Origin: Lingula anatina
Lineage: Eukaryota > Brachiopoda > Lingulata > Lingulida > Lingulidae
Direction: 5' to 3'
Assembly: GCF_001039355.2 (NCBI RefSeq)
Contig: NW_019775957.1
Span: 534,177 to 596,176 of the forward strand
DNA: 62,000 nt
Under the pieces are notes generated by a model. The model ran no database searches, was not told the DNA's origin, and saw only the letters and a program-made list of their open reading frames with translations. The stretch's first letter is position 1; each line of letters begins with the position of its first letter. This document shows positions 47,001 through 55,446 of the stretch, piece after piece. Made by a program: the position numbers and the translations under genes.

Positions 47001-49754
47001 GACAGCATGGATTTCAAGTCTGAAATTTCATAATTACCTTTTTTACTGTGATGGTCACCTCAACACACCTGATAACATTCAATGTGATATATTAAGAGTT
47101 TATTATGTTTAGTTAAGATATTTATATAGCAATAAAACCTAACTTTTAGATATGATAAAAAGATTCTGTAATGTTTATAACATCAACAAAACAAAATCAG
47201 GAATAATTTTGAAGCATGTCAAATGCTTGTTCATTTATTGAAATGCCATTTAATCGAGACTTTTTTTTATTTCCAGATTATTTTTCATTGGTGGTAGGAA
47301 TGGCCACCTTCCTGACTTTTTGTCTCTTATTAATACTAAACATTTTACCCCAGTGCCAGCACTGTTGTTCTCAGTAAGTACTCCCAGGTCACCCTCAACT
47401 TTTAAACGTTTTAGACTAAAATTTATGATTTAATCAATAACGTTTTTATGGACAGACATTTAGCCATCACCTTTGTCTGTCATCGCTGTTAGCATTTTCC
47501 TAAATTGGCGGTGTACTTTCCTTGTTAACAGGATATGCAACCATGTAACTTGTTGTTCACAAACTTGGGAGAATGTTTCTTAGTATTAAAATGCAACTTG
47601 AGGTTGAAGTAATGATTTTTTTTTCTTGTCTTTTTCTCTTTCATTAAAGTGAGATCTAAGAATTACAATATAATAATAATTGTGAAATTAAAGTAATCTT
47701 GGCTAACCTTCCTTTCCAGTGTATTCTGTCCCTGTTGATGCTGGTTACCACTGATGTGTACACATTGATCAGCTACATGACCTTCATAGAGGTTTTAATT
47801 GTCTTCATGTCTGTCACAGGACTGTTATATCTTAGATACAGAGAACCAAATGCAGTACGCCCAATTAAGGTGAGTAGTGAGTGAGGGGTACTTAGAGACC
47901 ATTTCCAGAGACTGTTGTACTAACTTTGGATCGAACTATCTCCGAGGGGATTCTCGCTTAATTGCAATAACCTTGGGCAGCTTAGATGTCTGTCATGCCT
48001 AATAAAGCTGATAGGGGTAAATTAACTATCGTTTAGCAGCTTTAGCCAGACGTCTAAGCAACTTGAACTGAAAGCAATTTAGCGAGAGACCCCATGGAGA
48101 TGGAACGATCCTGTTAGATTGATCTAGGGATGGGAACCCAGTTTTAATCCTCAAATGACTTATTTTGGATACTCTAGGCTTAAAAATTTATGGCCCTTTT
48201 AGAATCCGTTGTTCTGCGGGCTAACTAGTCCGTGGATCAAATATGTCCTGCACTTAAAAGCATGCCCCATTAACCCCTAACAATGGATTCCCTGCCTCCC
48301 AAGCAAGCTGTCACTGCAAGGGCAGAGCAATTAAATATCGGCATGCTTTCAAGTGGGTTGCGCCATATTTGATCCTCAAATCTGTAAGTCCTCAGATCAA
48401 CTTGGTTGTAAACCAGACCCTTATTCAGTCCACTATAATGCTTTGCTTTAAGGCTATAAGTAAATCCTACTTGGATTTATGTTTTATTATATTTCATCCG
48501 CATTAAATGATATATTGTCTTTAAAAAATGTTAATGTTTATTTTTTTCTCATATTTTATAAACCAAATTATCTGCTACAGGTGGTGCAATTGATTCATAT
48601 TCAATCCTCATCATTGCCATTCTCTCCTATAGGTGTCACTGTGGATCCCCATCTCCTTTGTGCTGATGTGTTTTGTCCTGCTGGTTCTACCTCTGATCTT
48701 TGAGGCCAAGGAATGTCTGATAGGGATTCTGATCATGTCCACTGGAATCCCTGTCTACTGGCTTGGAGTGCTCTGGAAGAGAAAACCCAAATCTTTCCTG
48801 AACTTAACAGGTTAGCCATGTAGATTATTAGATTTCCAGTTGAGGTGATATATATGTAAAGAATTTTTTGTGATTCTTTTCCTACTCCTCTGACACCCAA
48901 CAAAAATGCACATACAGATATCTGATTCAATACTACAGTAATTACTCGGCAAATTAGAACAACACTAATTGATATTTCTTCCAAAAAATGTTTTGTAAGT
49001 AATACTTGAAATATGAATTGAAAAGTTTTGAAAAGAGAGTTAGCTTAGTGTCAGAAAGTGCACTGTTATGAGATTTCGAAAATGATAAAAATGAAAAATT
49101 AAGATAATGAAAAAAGTGAAGTTTTTAGATTTACATGTGAAGCCGGCCAAGATTCCCTGTAACACATATATACCACTTCTACTATTTTTTATACGACACA
49201 AAAGTAGACATGCCAAAGAATAAGCCACGTAAACCATTTGGTCAGTCAAAGAATGGCGTAAAAAGTGCACCTTCTTCACATTTTTGGTCATAAACTTGAA
49301 TTATTTATCGGTCTCTACAGTTGGTAAAAAACCAGCAAATAAAGAAGTCACTGACACATTAATGCTGTATTTGCAATAGCATCAATTAACTGAAGGTTGT
49401 ATATAGCACAGAAAGAAAGAAAGACTATCTCTCGTCAGATTTTATTTTTTGGGAAGTATGAGATGATACCTTTTGGTATTTCTTTGAGTTAGGCTATTTG
49501 GAAATGGTGGCATTTGGTTGGGTTAAGTTGCAAGATTTGACTTCATGTAGAATTTTAAACATTAAAGTTGTTACTTTAGGTCATATTTTATCAGAGTTGT
49601 AGGTCAAATATTGGATTAAAACTTTGATAGCTCTACATATAACACTGCTTACTCAACAAACTTTTTTTTTTCAGCCTCTTTTACCATTTTGGTACAAAAA
49701 ATGTTTATGGCAGTACAAGAAGACGAAACTCCAGCGGAGGTGAAGTTTGAATAA
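30667..49754 (+). CDS. SLC7 heteromeric amino acid transporter light chain, y+LAT-like (10 coding exons)
   Basis: Exons 30667-31165, 34108-34233, 34642-34741, 36009-36053, 46149-46272, 46617-46720, 47277-47373, 47720-47869, 48633-48810 and 49675-49754 have consensus splice sites, agree in phase and total 1503 nt, giving 500 residues plus TAA. Family marks: VGSGIF in TM1 (51-56), Cys151 in PHCPNPE (in this family the disulfide to an SLC3 heavy chain such as 4F2hc), LLTFVNC and VKWANKVQ before TM5, [28 protein letters not shown] (TM6 region), SDAVAVTFAE, SCFGGLN (TM8), [16 protein letters not shown] and LYLRYREP. The run of FENSFEGSS-, TEEIKNP- and SDAVAVTFA-like blocks is closest to SLC7A6/SLC7A7 (y+LAT, cationic/neutral exchange), with some LAT2- and xCT-like positions, so substrate is inferred only at the level of large neutral/cationic amino acids. 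Length is normal for the family. An alternative exon 1A lies 15 kb upstream. Confidence 0.92.
31973..32003. repeat. (CT)n microsatellite
   Basis: Uninterrupted CT dinucleotides for about 31 bp. Confidence 0.9.
32238..33270. other. Insertion of unknown origin in intron 1 of unit B
   Basis: Unit A reads straight from AGGATGATATATG to TGGGCAATTGAGAG (near 22238), while unit B has about 1 kb between the equivalent points. No inverted ends or coding domain could be seen. The short open frames at 32225-32527 and 32412-32741 overlap and have no recognisable similarity. Confidence 0.45.
34108..34233 (+). CDS. SLC7 transporter exon 2 (TM4-TM5)
   Basis: Acceptor ATTTTTTAG before 34108, donor GTGAGT at 34234. 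Encodes [17 protein letters not shown] and then [19 protein letters not shown], residues 167-208. It is the first exon shared by both possible isoforms. Confidence 0.9.
34559..34636. repeat. (TTTA)n microsatellite abutting exon 3 acceptor
   Basis: About 16-19 TTTA units end directly at the polypyrimidine stretch of the acceptor for exon 3, so length changes alter the branch-point to acceptor region. Confidence 0.9.
34642..34741 (+). CDS. SLC7 transporter exon 3
   Basis: Preceded by a (TTTA)n microsatellite running into the acceptor TTTTAG. Encodes [14 protein letters not shown], then [15 protein letters not shown], the start of TM6. Ends in phase 2 inside the Trp codon. Confidence 0.9.
34742..36008. 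other. Intron 3
   Basis: No exon seen. Contains the third GTAGCCAG element (35332-35502). Otherwise unique. Confidence 0.5.
35332..35502 (+). mobile_element. GTAGCCAG MITE-like element, copy 3
   Basis: Starts CAGGCCTGTAGCCAGCAATT and ends CTGGCTATGGGCCTG. Interior matches 20990-21153. Confidence 0.8.
36009..36053 (+). CDS. SLC7 transporter exon 4 (45 nt)
   Basis: Acceptor CTTGCAG, donor GTAAGT. Encodes [14 protein letters not shown], the most conserved block of the family. Too short to appear as an ORF. Confidence 0.88.
39386..39569. mobile_element. TTAA MITE, truncated copy
   Basis: Matches the left ~180 bp of the complete element at 53503-53849 with about 4 percent difference (TTAAAGGGATAATAACTCTT at the end) and stops at the N. 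Confidence 0.8.
39570..39570. other. Single N: probable contig join
   Basis: The left flank is the middle of a MITE and the right flank is the middle of an antisense LINE. Neither continues across, so real sequence is probably missing here. Intron 4 length is therefore unknown. Confidence 0.7.
39571..40450 (-). mobile_element. Non-LTR retrotransposon remnant (RT 3' part)
   Basis: Minus-strand frame with [72 protein letters not shown] and, at the [13 protein letters not shown]. This is the usual order of the thumb and C-terminal part of invertebrate LINE reverse transcriptases. The catalytic RT domain is missing upstream (the frame degenerates near 40430) and the 3' end is lost at the N. Clade not assigned. 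Confidence 0.8.
41306..41328. repeat. (CT)n microsatellite
   Basis: About 11 CT units. Confidence 0.85.
41635..41669. repeat. (TC)n microsatellite
   Basis: About 15 TC units. Confidence 0.85.
42265..42297. repeat. (CT)n microsatellite
   Basis: About 16 CT units. Confidence 0.85.
42746..43024. repeat. Tandem duplication, two 142-bp units
   Basis: ATGTATCAGTAATCATTAGA begins at about 42753 and again at 42895. Both units carry CTTCCTATTGCATCAGCCAC and end GACTTGAAATTGCC or TTTGAAATTGCC. A few percent diverged. No coding capacity. Confidence 0.85.
43962..44042. repeat. Compound (CT)n(CA)n microsatellite
   Basis: About 24 CT units followed by about 16 CA units. Confidence 0.95.
44232..44460. 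mobile_element. Palindromic element, family P, copy 3
   Basis: CCATTTCCATAGATTT...TAGATCGATCTA at the left and TTTAGATCGATCTAAATCTC at the right, with GGGGAGTCTCACTAGATT, CTACTAAAAGCTGTAAGGGG and a TTAATTAACTA centre. Both halves mirror each other (CACTAGATTACTGTCAGC against GACTGCAATTTAGCGTGA). Confidence 0.7.
45239..45452. mobile_element. Palindromic element, family P, copy 4 (inverted relative to copy 3)
   Basis: Ends TTCCCACAGATTTAGATAGATC and GATCGATCTAAATATCTGTG pair. Interior GGGGGTTCATGCTAAATTGC and CTTTTAGTAGGTGGGACAGAC are the reverse complement of segments in copy 3, about 1 kb away. Confidence 0.75.
46149..46272 (+). CDS. SLC7 transporter exon 5 (TM7)
   Basis: Acceptor CTTCATAG, donor GTAAGT. 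Encodes [20 protein letters not shown] and on to LASDAVAV. It follows a ~10-kb intron. Confidence 0.9.
46273..46616. other. Intron 5
   Basis: Short AT-rich intron with an (AAT)n patch near 46560 and TTAATTAATTAAT before the acceptor. Confidence 0.6.
46617..46720 (+). CDS. SLC7 transporter exon 6 (TM8)
   Basis: Acceptor ATTTCAG, donor GTATGC. Encodes [20 protein letters not shown], then [15 protein letters not shown]. Confidence 0.9.
47277..47373 (+). CDS. SLC7 transporter exon 7
   Basis: Acceptor TTTCCAG, donor GTAAGT. Encodes [18 protein letters not shown], then [12 protein letters not shown]. Confidence 0.9.
47720..47869 (+). CDS. SLC7 transporter exon 8 (TM9-TM10)
   Basis: Acceptor CTTTCCAG, donor GTGAGT, exactly 150 nt, phase 0-0. 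Encodes [20 protein letters not shown] to [16 protein letters not shown]. Confidence 0.9.
47897..48135. mobile_element. Palindromic element, family P, copy 5 (intron 8)
   Basis: GAGACCATTTCCAGAGACTG at the left shares its end with copy 4 (GGGAATGGTCTC reversed). Interior GGATTCTCGCTTAATTGCAA against GCAATTTAGCGAGAGACCCC, with TGCCTAATAAAGCTGATAGG and TAAATTAACTA at the centre. Confidence 0.7.
48234..48375. mobile_element. Second palindromic element in intron 8
   Basis: Arms GGATCAAATATG...AAAAGCATGCC (48234-48268) and GGCATGCTTTC...CATATTTGATCC (48341-48375) are reverse complements with a few mismatches. The core shows a separate inner symmetry. It has the size and layout of family P but a different sequence. 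Confidence 0.7.
48633..48810 (+). CDS. SLC7 transporter exon 9 (TM11-TM12)
   Basis: Acceptor CTCCTATAG, donor GTTAGC. Encodes [20 protein letters not shown], then [19 protein letters not shown]. Confidence 0.9.
48811..49674. other. Intron 9
   Basis: No feature beyond splice sites was seen. Confidence 0.55.
49675..49754 (+). CDS. SLC7 transporter exon 10 (cytosolic C-terminus)
   Basis: Acceptor TTTTTTTCAG. Encodes [20 protein letters not shown] and EVKFE followed by TAA. Confidence 0.88.
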
Positions 49755-52700
49755 TTATTTATCCTGTTCGACCAATTCATCTGCATAACACCGGAGAGGA
49801 ATAATGGAACATTTTCTATCTAGCCCAGATAGAGCAGCGTCAACCTGGAGGAATAACTTTCAGTTTGGATATAAATTTGATAAAAACTCATTTATGTGAA
49901 AAAAAAATTAACTGAAAAAAAGTTAGCATTTAAATGTTAAATTGATTATTGCATCCTAGGTTGCTTCATCCTGCCTCTCTTGCCTTAGATAAAGTGAATG
50001 GGGATATCACTTAAAGGACAGGAATGGGTGTTTTAATATGATATATGATTTTAAAATGATTTCTTTCACACAGGAGCAACGGATATTATTACCCAATGGA
50101 AAATTTTTACTGCCAGTAATTGAACACAGACCTCAAATTTTAGATTTTTTTACCATATGCATATTGTTTCTTTTTGTCTTAACTAGTTTGATGAGTTGGT
50201 AAACTTTATAGTTAAACGAAAGGAAAAAGCTATTGCTTTTATGCTTAAAAAATCTGAGAATTTGACATCCGTCTTCTTAACAGTGATGATGGTAGCCAAT
50301 TGTGTCAAGCACATAAATATTATATGAAAGCAATGTGTCTGGTGTTGAGTCAACTTAAAATAACTGACTCAAGATTTACACAGGGTGAGCTTTGTTAAAT
50401 AGGGTTCTAACCAGTTTTATTTAGTTCTAGATCCAAACTTTTTGGTGGAATTTTAGTCATTTTTATCCTCAAAGAGTTCCTGTGCAGGATTGGATTGAGC
50501 CCCGCCTGACATAGTTTTCCAAAGTTTTTCTAATGCCCATTTACATGAGTACTTTATACGAAAAAAAAAAGGCATTTTTACACTAACATAAGGATTAATA
50601 TAAAATCAGATTGTAAATTATCTATATTTCTCATTTATCTAATTAGTCAAATTTTAAGGTGTTATTTATGGCAGCTGAGCTTTATTTTCCAAATAATTGT
50701 TTACCTAAATTTATGGCATTTTTAAAGTATACAACATTATAAAACATGTATCAAGAAAAATTAAACCAGAAAAAAAAAGAAAAGAAAAAAGAATGAAAAT
50801 CACAGATAGACAACTGTTGCTCAGATTTTCATAATTTTTTTGTGTCAGTGAACTTCTGTTTATGTTGATGATGCTAAAGGTGCAAGTCTTTTAATGTTGT
50901 CAAGTCAATATTTTATTTTGTCCTTGGTTTTACATTGCATAATATTTCCAATTTAGGTCGTTAAAGATAATCTTGTTATGACTTGTAAAATTTAATTAAA
51001 GAAAAGGAGGGGGAGGGAGGTAGCAGTGTTGTATAAATGGCAGGATAAATAGATATTTGAAATGATTTTAGTGTTTGTTAGATATGTTTTATTCTAACTT
51101 GATAATTATTACTTATGGACCATGTCCCCACAGGGATGCAGAACATATTTGCAATCAAATTGGTTACTGCACAGCATAATTATATAGTCTCACATTTTAC
51201 TGGCAGCAATTTTTTTAAAGAAACTGGTATAAGTATTTTAAGATTTTAAAAAAGAATTTTTTTAAAATCATACATTTATGCTATTAGGAACCTCAATGCC
51301 ATGGTTCAAAGGTCATTTCCTGTAATTTTTCCCTGATGGAATACCATGCCCTATAAAGAAAGAAATGCTGTGCAGTTATTCAATTTATTTCAGTAAGCCT
51401 ACTGTTTGTTCTTTTAGACCAAGATAAATTTAAACTCTCCCAAGATAAGTGACCTTAATGTTGTAATCTTTATGATTAAACAAAATTTTGGTGCTAAAGA
51501 TTACTGCAGAGGCAGCTCATTAAAATAATATCCTCAGCTACTTATTTGTTATATATAATTGTATATAATTTATTTAAGAACTGTTTTGATTGTCAAGTTA
51601 TTTATTATTTTTTTATTTTTTTTATTGATTTATTTATTTATTTATTATTATTTATTTTATTATTATTTTTTTTTTGCACTGTTTTGCATCAGTCCCCAGT
51701 TAGAGGCAAAGTTATTGTAGGGAGAACTCTATATTGGGGACAACTGATGGTGCCCTTGATTTTATTTTTAAGTCACTGTCCTTTTAACTTTTATTGAGAC
51801 ATTTTATCTGTTTTTATTTAGGAGTAAGGTAAACCAAAGGTGTCCTGTCCTTTTGAAGCACCCTCTTTTTGGCGTGACATATTTGTAAACTGTTGGCATT
51901 TACTGAATATGACTTGAAAGGGTGTGTGTGCACATAATAACAAAATGCACCTTCAGAATTTACTTTATTGTATGGTGTGCAATGTTTTTTTTTCTTCTTT
52001 CTATTAACCTTAGTTTATAGGCTTTTACACGCACGCGTCACAGTAGTGCTTCGAGTTCTGTAAGGTGGGTGAAGGCAATGGCACAGCTGAGGTTTTACTC
52101 ATAACAATGCTTTAATATCTATATCCAGTTTCCCATACCAGTTTTTATTCTTACTGATATCTATTCAGATCTGAAGTCAGTTTATATGCAATATTATATA
52201 CAGGCATTTATGTTCCCAATACTTGTGGAAATAGCTTTTTATGGTTTATCTGAAGGTTTTGGCAGATTAATACTTTACCTGCATGGCAGCCAAGCAGGTC
52301 CATACATTTAATGTTCTTATTTATTAATCTTCTAACATTTCTCAAAACTGAGGCCAGTCCTGATACAGGTTTCATTAGTGCAAAACAGGTTTTCTTTCTC
52401 GGTATGAATACTAGTTTAGCTGAAAGATAAATGCAGGAAGATCCGCTCTCAGGGAACTTACCTCATTTTGTTAGAATACCATCTATTTAACATAGTGTTT
52501 TCGACCAAGGTTGGATGGTTTCAACAGTTACCCGATTGTTCAGCTTTGTTTAACACCTTTTCCTCTTGAAATAAGGATAATCTTAGAAAGCGACAAAAAA
52601 AAAAAAAAAAGTGTATATAAAGCAGACAAACTAGTGAAATGATGGAAACAGAAACTGTTCTAATTCAAAAGCAGTAAGTATGTATACTTTCAACATATTT

Positions 52701-53170
52701 GATTTTACTATTAACTTATGTAAGTATATTTATAACATTGTTAACTTATTGTTAATAACTGTTTTAGTGGACAAAGCAATATGAAAGCATTGTCTTCATG
52801 GAAAAGTCAATTTAGTTTAATGGTTATACCATTTTATTTGTAAAAAGTCATTAATAGTTAACATATATTTACGAATACTTATGGCAGTTTGGAATGTGTT
52901 CCTACCTAACATTTTTTTCAGTTAGATGTGAGTAGTTTGTATTTGTTTAATCAGAAAATTTGTTATAAATATTTAACATTTCCTTGATTATAGAAAATTA
53001 GAATTGGGTTCAAGTTTGACATTTGGTTTTAAATTATTGAATTGATAAAAATGTTGTTTTGTCTATTGCAGTTTTGTGAACACTAAAACATTTTAACCCA
53101 TGTAAACCAAAATGCTATGATTTTAATAATAAACCCACACATTTATAATGAAATACTTTATTTCTTGAGG
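49755..53170 (+). other. Transporter 3' UTR and downstream DNA
   Basis: No ORF of note. The transcript end cannot be fixed. AATAAA occurs at about 53130 in AATAATAAACCCACAC, and the facing AATAAA on the minus strand (TTTATT near 53158) could serve the convergent SRFBP1 gene. Part of this stretch (from 50882) is repeated at 55447. Confidence 0.45.
51600..51672. repeat. (TTTA)n-rich low-complexity tract, copy A
   Basis: TTTATTTATTTATT units mixed with T runs. The second copy (56163-56251) has several more units. Confidence 0.8.
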
Positions 53171-53502
53171 CAGAGTCAACTTTTTCCTTCACCGAACAAT
53201 CACTCGAAATGAATAATAATTTTGTGTTTTAAACATTTAAATATATCAATGTCCGTATTGATAATATTCAAGTAGTGCCTTCTAAAACACATCTTAAAGA
53301 TAAAGGAGTGTTAAGTCTTCTTAGAAAAAAATTATGGAAATGCGTTATGAAGATGGGAACTGGCAAATTTCTCTTGTAATAATGTAAAAATTTAAAGGCT
53401 TGTATCTCAAAAACACGCTTATTCAGTAATTAGTGTATATTAAATAGTGTATAAATTGCTGTATTTTTTTCTACTTAAAGGTCTAATGTAAGACGTATTC
53501 CT

Positions 53503-53849
53503 TTAAAGGGATAATAACTCTTCATATGAGGTCTATATTTCCCAATAAAAACATTGTGAATAACTCATAGAAATATAATATATTCTGTTTTACAACAAAA
53601 ACAGCAGTTATAGCTATTATTCTGATATCTGAGCTTGTCTTCAGACCACGTGACCTCCATTGATGGCTATACTCTGTTATAATCTCTTAAGAGATTTTAA
53701 CAAAAAAACCAAACTTTTTAGAAAAAAAAACAGGGACTAACTTTGAATGTAAAAATGGATTCATTAACCATTGGTAAGTATGGGAAAATTGTTGTTTACT
53801 CCAGGAAAATTCATTTTTTGGCCAAAATGAAGAGTTATTATCCCTTTAA
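53503..53849. mobile_element. Complete TTAA MITE (piggyBac-like ends), 347 bp
   Basis: Perfect inverted ends TTAAAGGGATAATAACTCTT and AAGAGTTATTATCCCTTTAA flank a noncoding interior with AAATCTCTTAAGAGATTT-like symmetry. The TTAA at each end fits a target duplication. Copy B (near 58086) has a single uninterrupted ATTCCTTTTAATATA, an empty site. Confidence 0.88.
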
Positions 53850-53943
53850 TATACGTCTTTAATACTGTCAAACCTTGCAAGATTTCTCAATCATTATCTG
53901 CAGGTAATAATTTAGATTAACATTTATTTGGATGGCTTAAATG

Positions 53944-54165
53944 GTCATCTGAATCCTCAGATGTGATCCTCTTTCCCTAAATGGCATGGACCGCGCTCTA
54001 AAGCTGTTACATTATTTGTCATCTGAGTCCTCAAATTTGATCCTCTTTCCCTGAAAGGCAAGGACCGCACTCTAATGCTGTTGCACTAGTTGTCATCCGA
54101 GTCCTCAAATTTGATCCTCTTTCCCTGAAAGGCATGGACTGCACTCTGTTGCTGTTTACGTTTTT
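53944..54165. repeat. 74-bp tandem repeat over the SRFBP1 stop codon, copy A (3 units)
   Basis: GTCATCTGAATCCTC, GTCATCTGAGTCCTC and GTCATCCGAGTCCTC begin at 53944, 54018 and 54092. The unit is the C-terminal coding end plus stop (minus strand), so the outer two units are 3' UTR copies of coding sequence. Confidence 0.88.
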
Positions 54166-55364
54166 TGCTGGCCTCCCAGGAAGGATGGAGGGAGGTCATC
54201 TGCTCTTTATTTACAGCACTACCCTCTGAAATAATTGCATCATAAACTATAAATGACATACAAATAAAAAAATTAATCGTATATTAATTTTTTTGAAACT
54301 AACCGAAATTGAAATATGTTTTTCAGAGCAGAGACAAATTGTTGGTACAAAAACGTCAGACAACGAGTACGTCCTCAGTTTCATCATATCGACTGCAAAT
54401 CTCTTTTTACCCAGCATACCCTTGGTTTTGGTCATTAAAAATGGCAAAGGTAAGCTGGTTACAGAAGTGAATTTCTAATTACTTAAACTCATATATATTA
54501 GATCAGTAAAACAATTACACTTTATCCATTACTTCCACAAACATAGGATTATTTGTGTCTTAAGACCAATCTAAACTAAACTAATCTACAGACAAGTTAA
54601 AACTCTGGAGATAAATCAGTGGAATTCATCACTTCCTACAACAGAGAATATTAAAATGTTTTCAAATTAACATTACATATGATATACAAACCTTCCTAAA
54701 ACTAAAGATATAAACATGTTCACAAACATTAAACCAGATAGAACTACTAGTAATGTACAAAGAACCAAATAAAAGCCACTGAGTTTCATAAACTTCAGAG
54801 AACTCCCTGCCATAATCTATACCTGTTGTTTTGGTCCATGGTTTCCCAGCTGACAGTTTCTGTTGTGGTCTAGAGGAGTTGGACTTCCTTGTAGCAGCCA
54901 TTTTCTTCGCCTCAGGCCTTGAAGGTTGTCTGGGGTTGCCCCTCCTGTTGTCTCTCTCAAACCTTTATGAACAATTATAAATAATTTTAAAAGATCAGAA
55001 TGGTTTAAGGTGGTGCTTGATATGGTACAGAGGGAGAGGGGGTATTAAGTACAGATAAAGCAAAGAAAATAAAACACATCAATTATTTTCTACATCTTAT
55101 CATTTACATATATGTACCAATTGATAATGAAACATTAATATTAAAATTTCTTTAAACCGTTTTCTTTCACAGGCTTTTGATGATGTCACATATCATTTGT
55201 TAGATCAAGATAAAATAAATAACCAAAAGAAACAGAAGTCTAAAGACTTGACACAAGAGCAATATAAAGGAATTGATCAAGCAAAGTCTTATGTACAGTG
55301 CATACTTTGGTTTTGATTTAGCATCGGGCAATTTTCTTGGTTTATTCAGTGCACCCACAAACGT
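54086..55364 (-). CDS. SRFBP1/BUD22 family gene, partial second copy (last three exons)
   Basis: Three exons homologous to the full gene: part of exon 4 (55306-55364, [20 protein letters not shown]), exon 5 (54823-54962) and exon 6 (54086-54225, ending [14 protein letters not shown]). Splice sites and frames are intact. It has amino acid differences from the full gene, for example MAATRKSN against MAGARKSN and KLSAG against KLSPG. Upstream it breaks off at 55364 into a low-complexity CCTATAGGATTT repeat and the N. There are no disabling mutations, so it is more likely the other allele cut by a contig end than a pseudogene. Confidence 0.8.
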
Positions 55365-55445
55365 GCCCTTACGAAAATTTCCTATAGGATTTCCTATAAG
55401 ATTTCCTATAGGTTCCTATAAGATTTCCTATAGGATCCTATAAGA
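55365..55445. repeat. Low-complexity TTTCCTATAGGA repeat at a contig end
   Basis: Repeated TTTCCTATAGGATTTCCTATA with small variations right up to the N. Absent from copy B. Confidence 0.75.
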
Positions 55446-55446
55446 T
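55446..55446. other. Single N: probable contig join
   Basis: The base after it begins the copy of 50882. Same situation as at 6737. Confidence 0.85.

Larger units (their letters stand above)
50882..55364. repeat. Near-identical duplicate segment at the SRFBP1 3' end, copy A (left of N)
   Basis: Matches 55447-59426. From 50882 to about 53440 the two differ at only about 1 percent of sites. Beyond that they drift to roughly 10-15 percent in noncoding parts. It contains a TTAA MITE and a third 74-bp unit that copy B lacks. Confidence 0.85.

Noticed and set aside
51546-51797. Hydrophobic 83-codon frame, repeated at 56113
   Set aside because: Built from TTTA/TTA low-complexity DNA in transporter downstream sequence. 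The two differ in microsatellite length.
54247-54478. Extra SRFBP1 exon between exons 5 and 6 (also 58411-58650)
   Set aside because: Frames exist on both strands but the phases of exon 5 and exon 6 already join without it, and the sequence has no family similarity.
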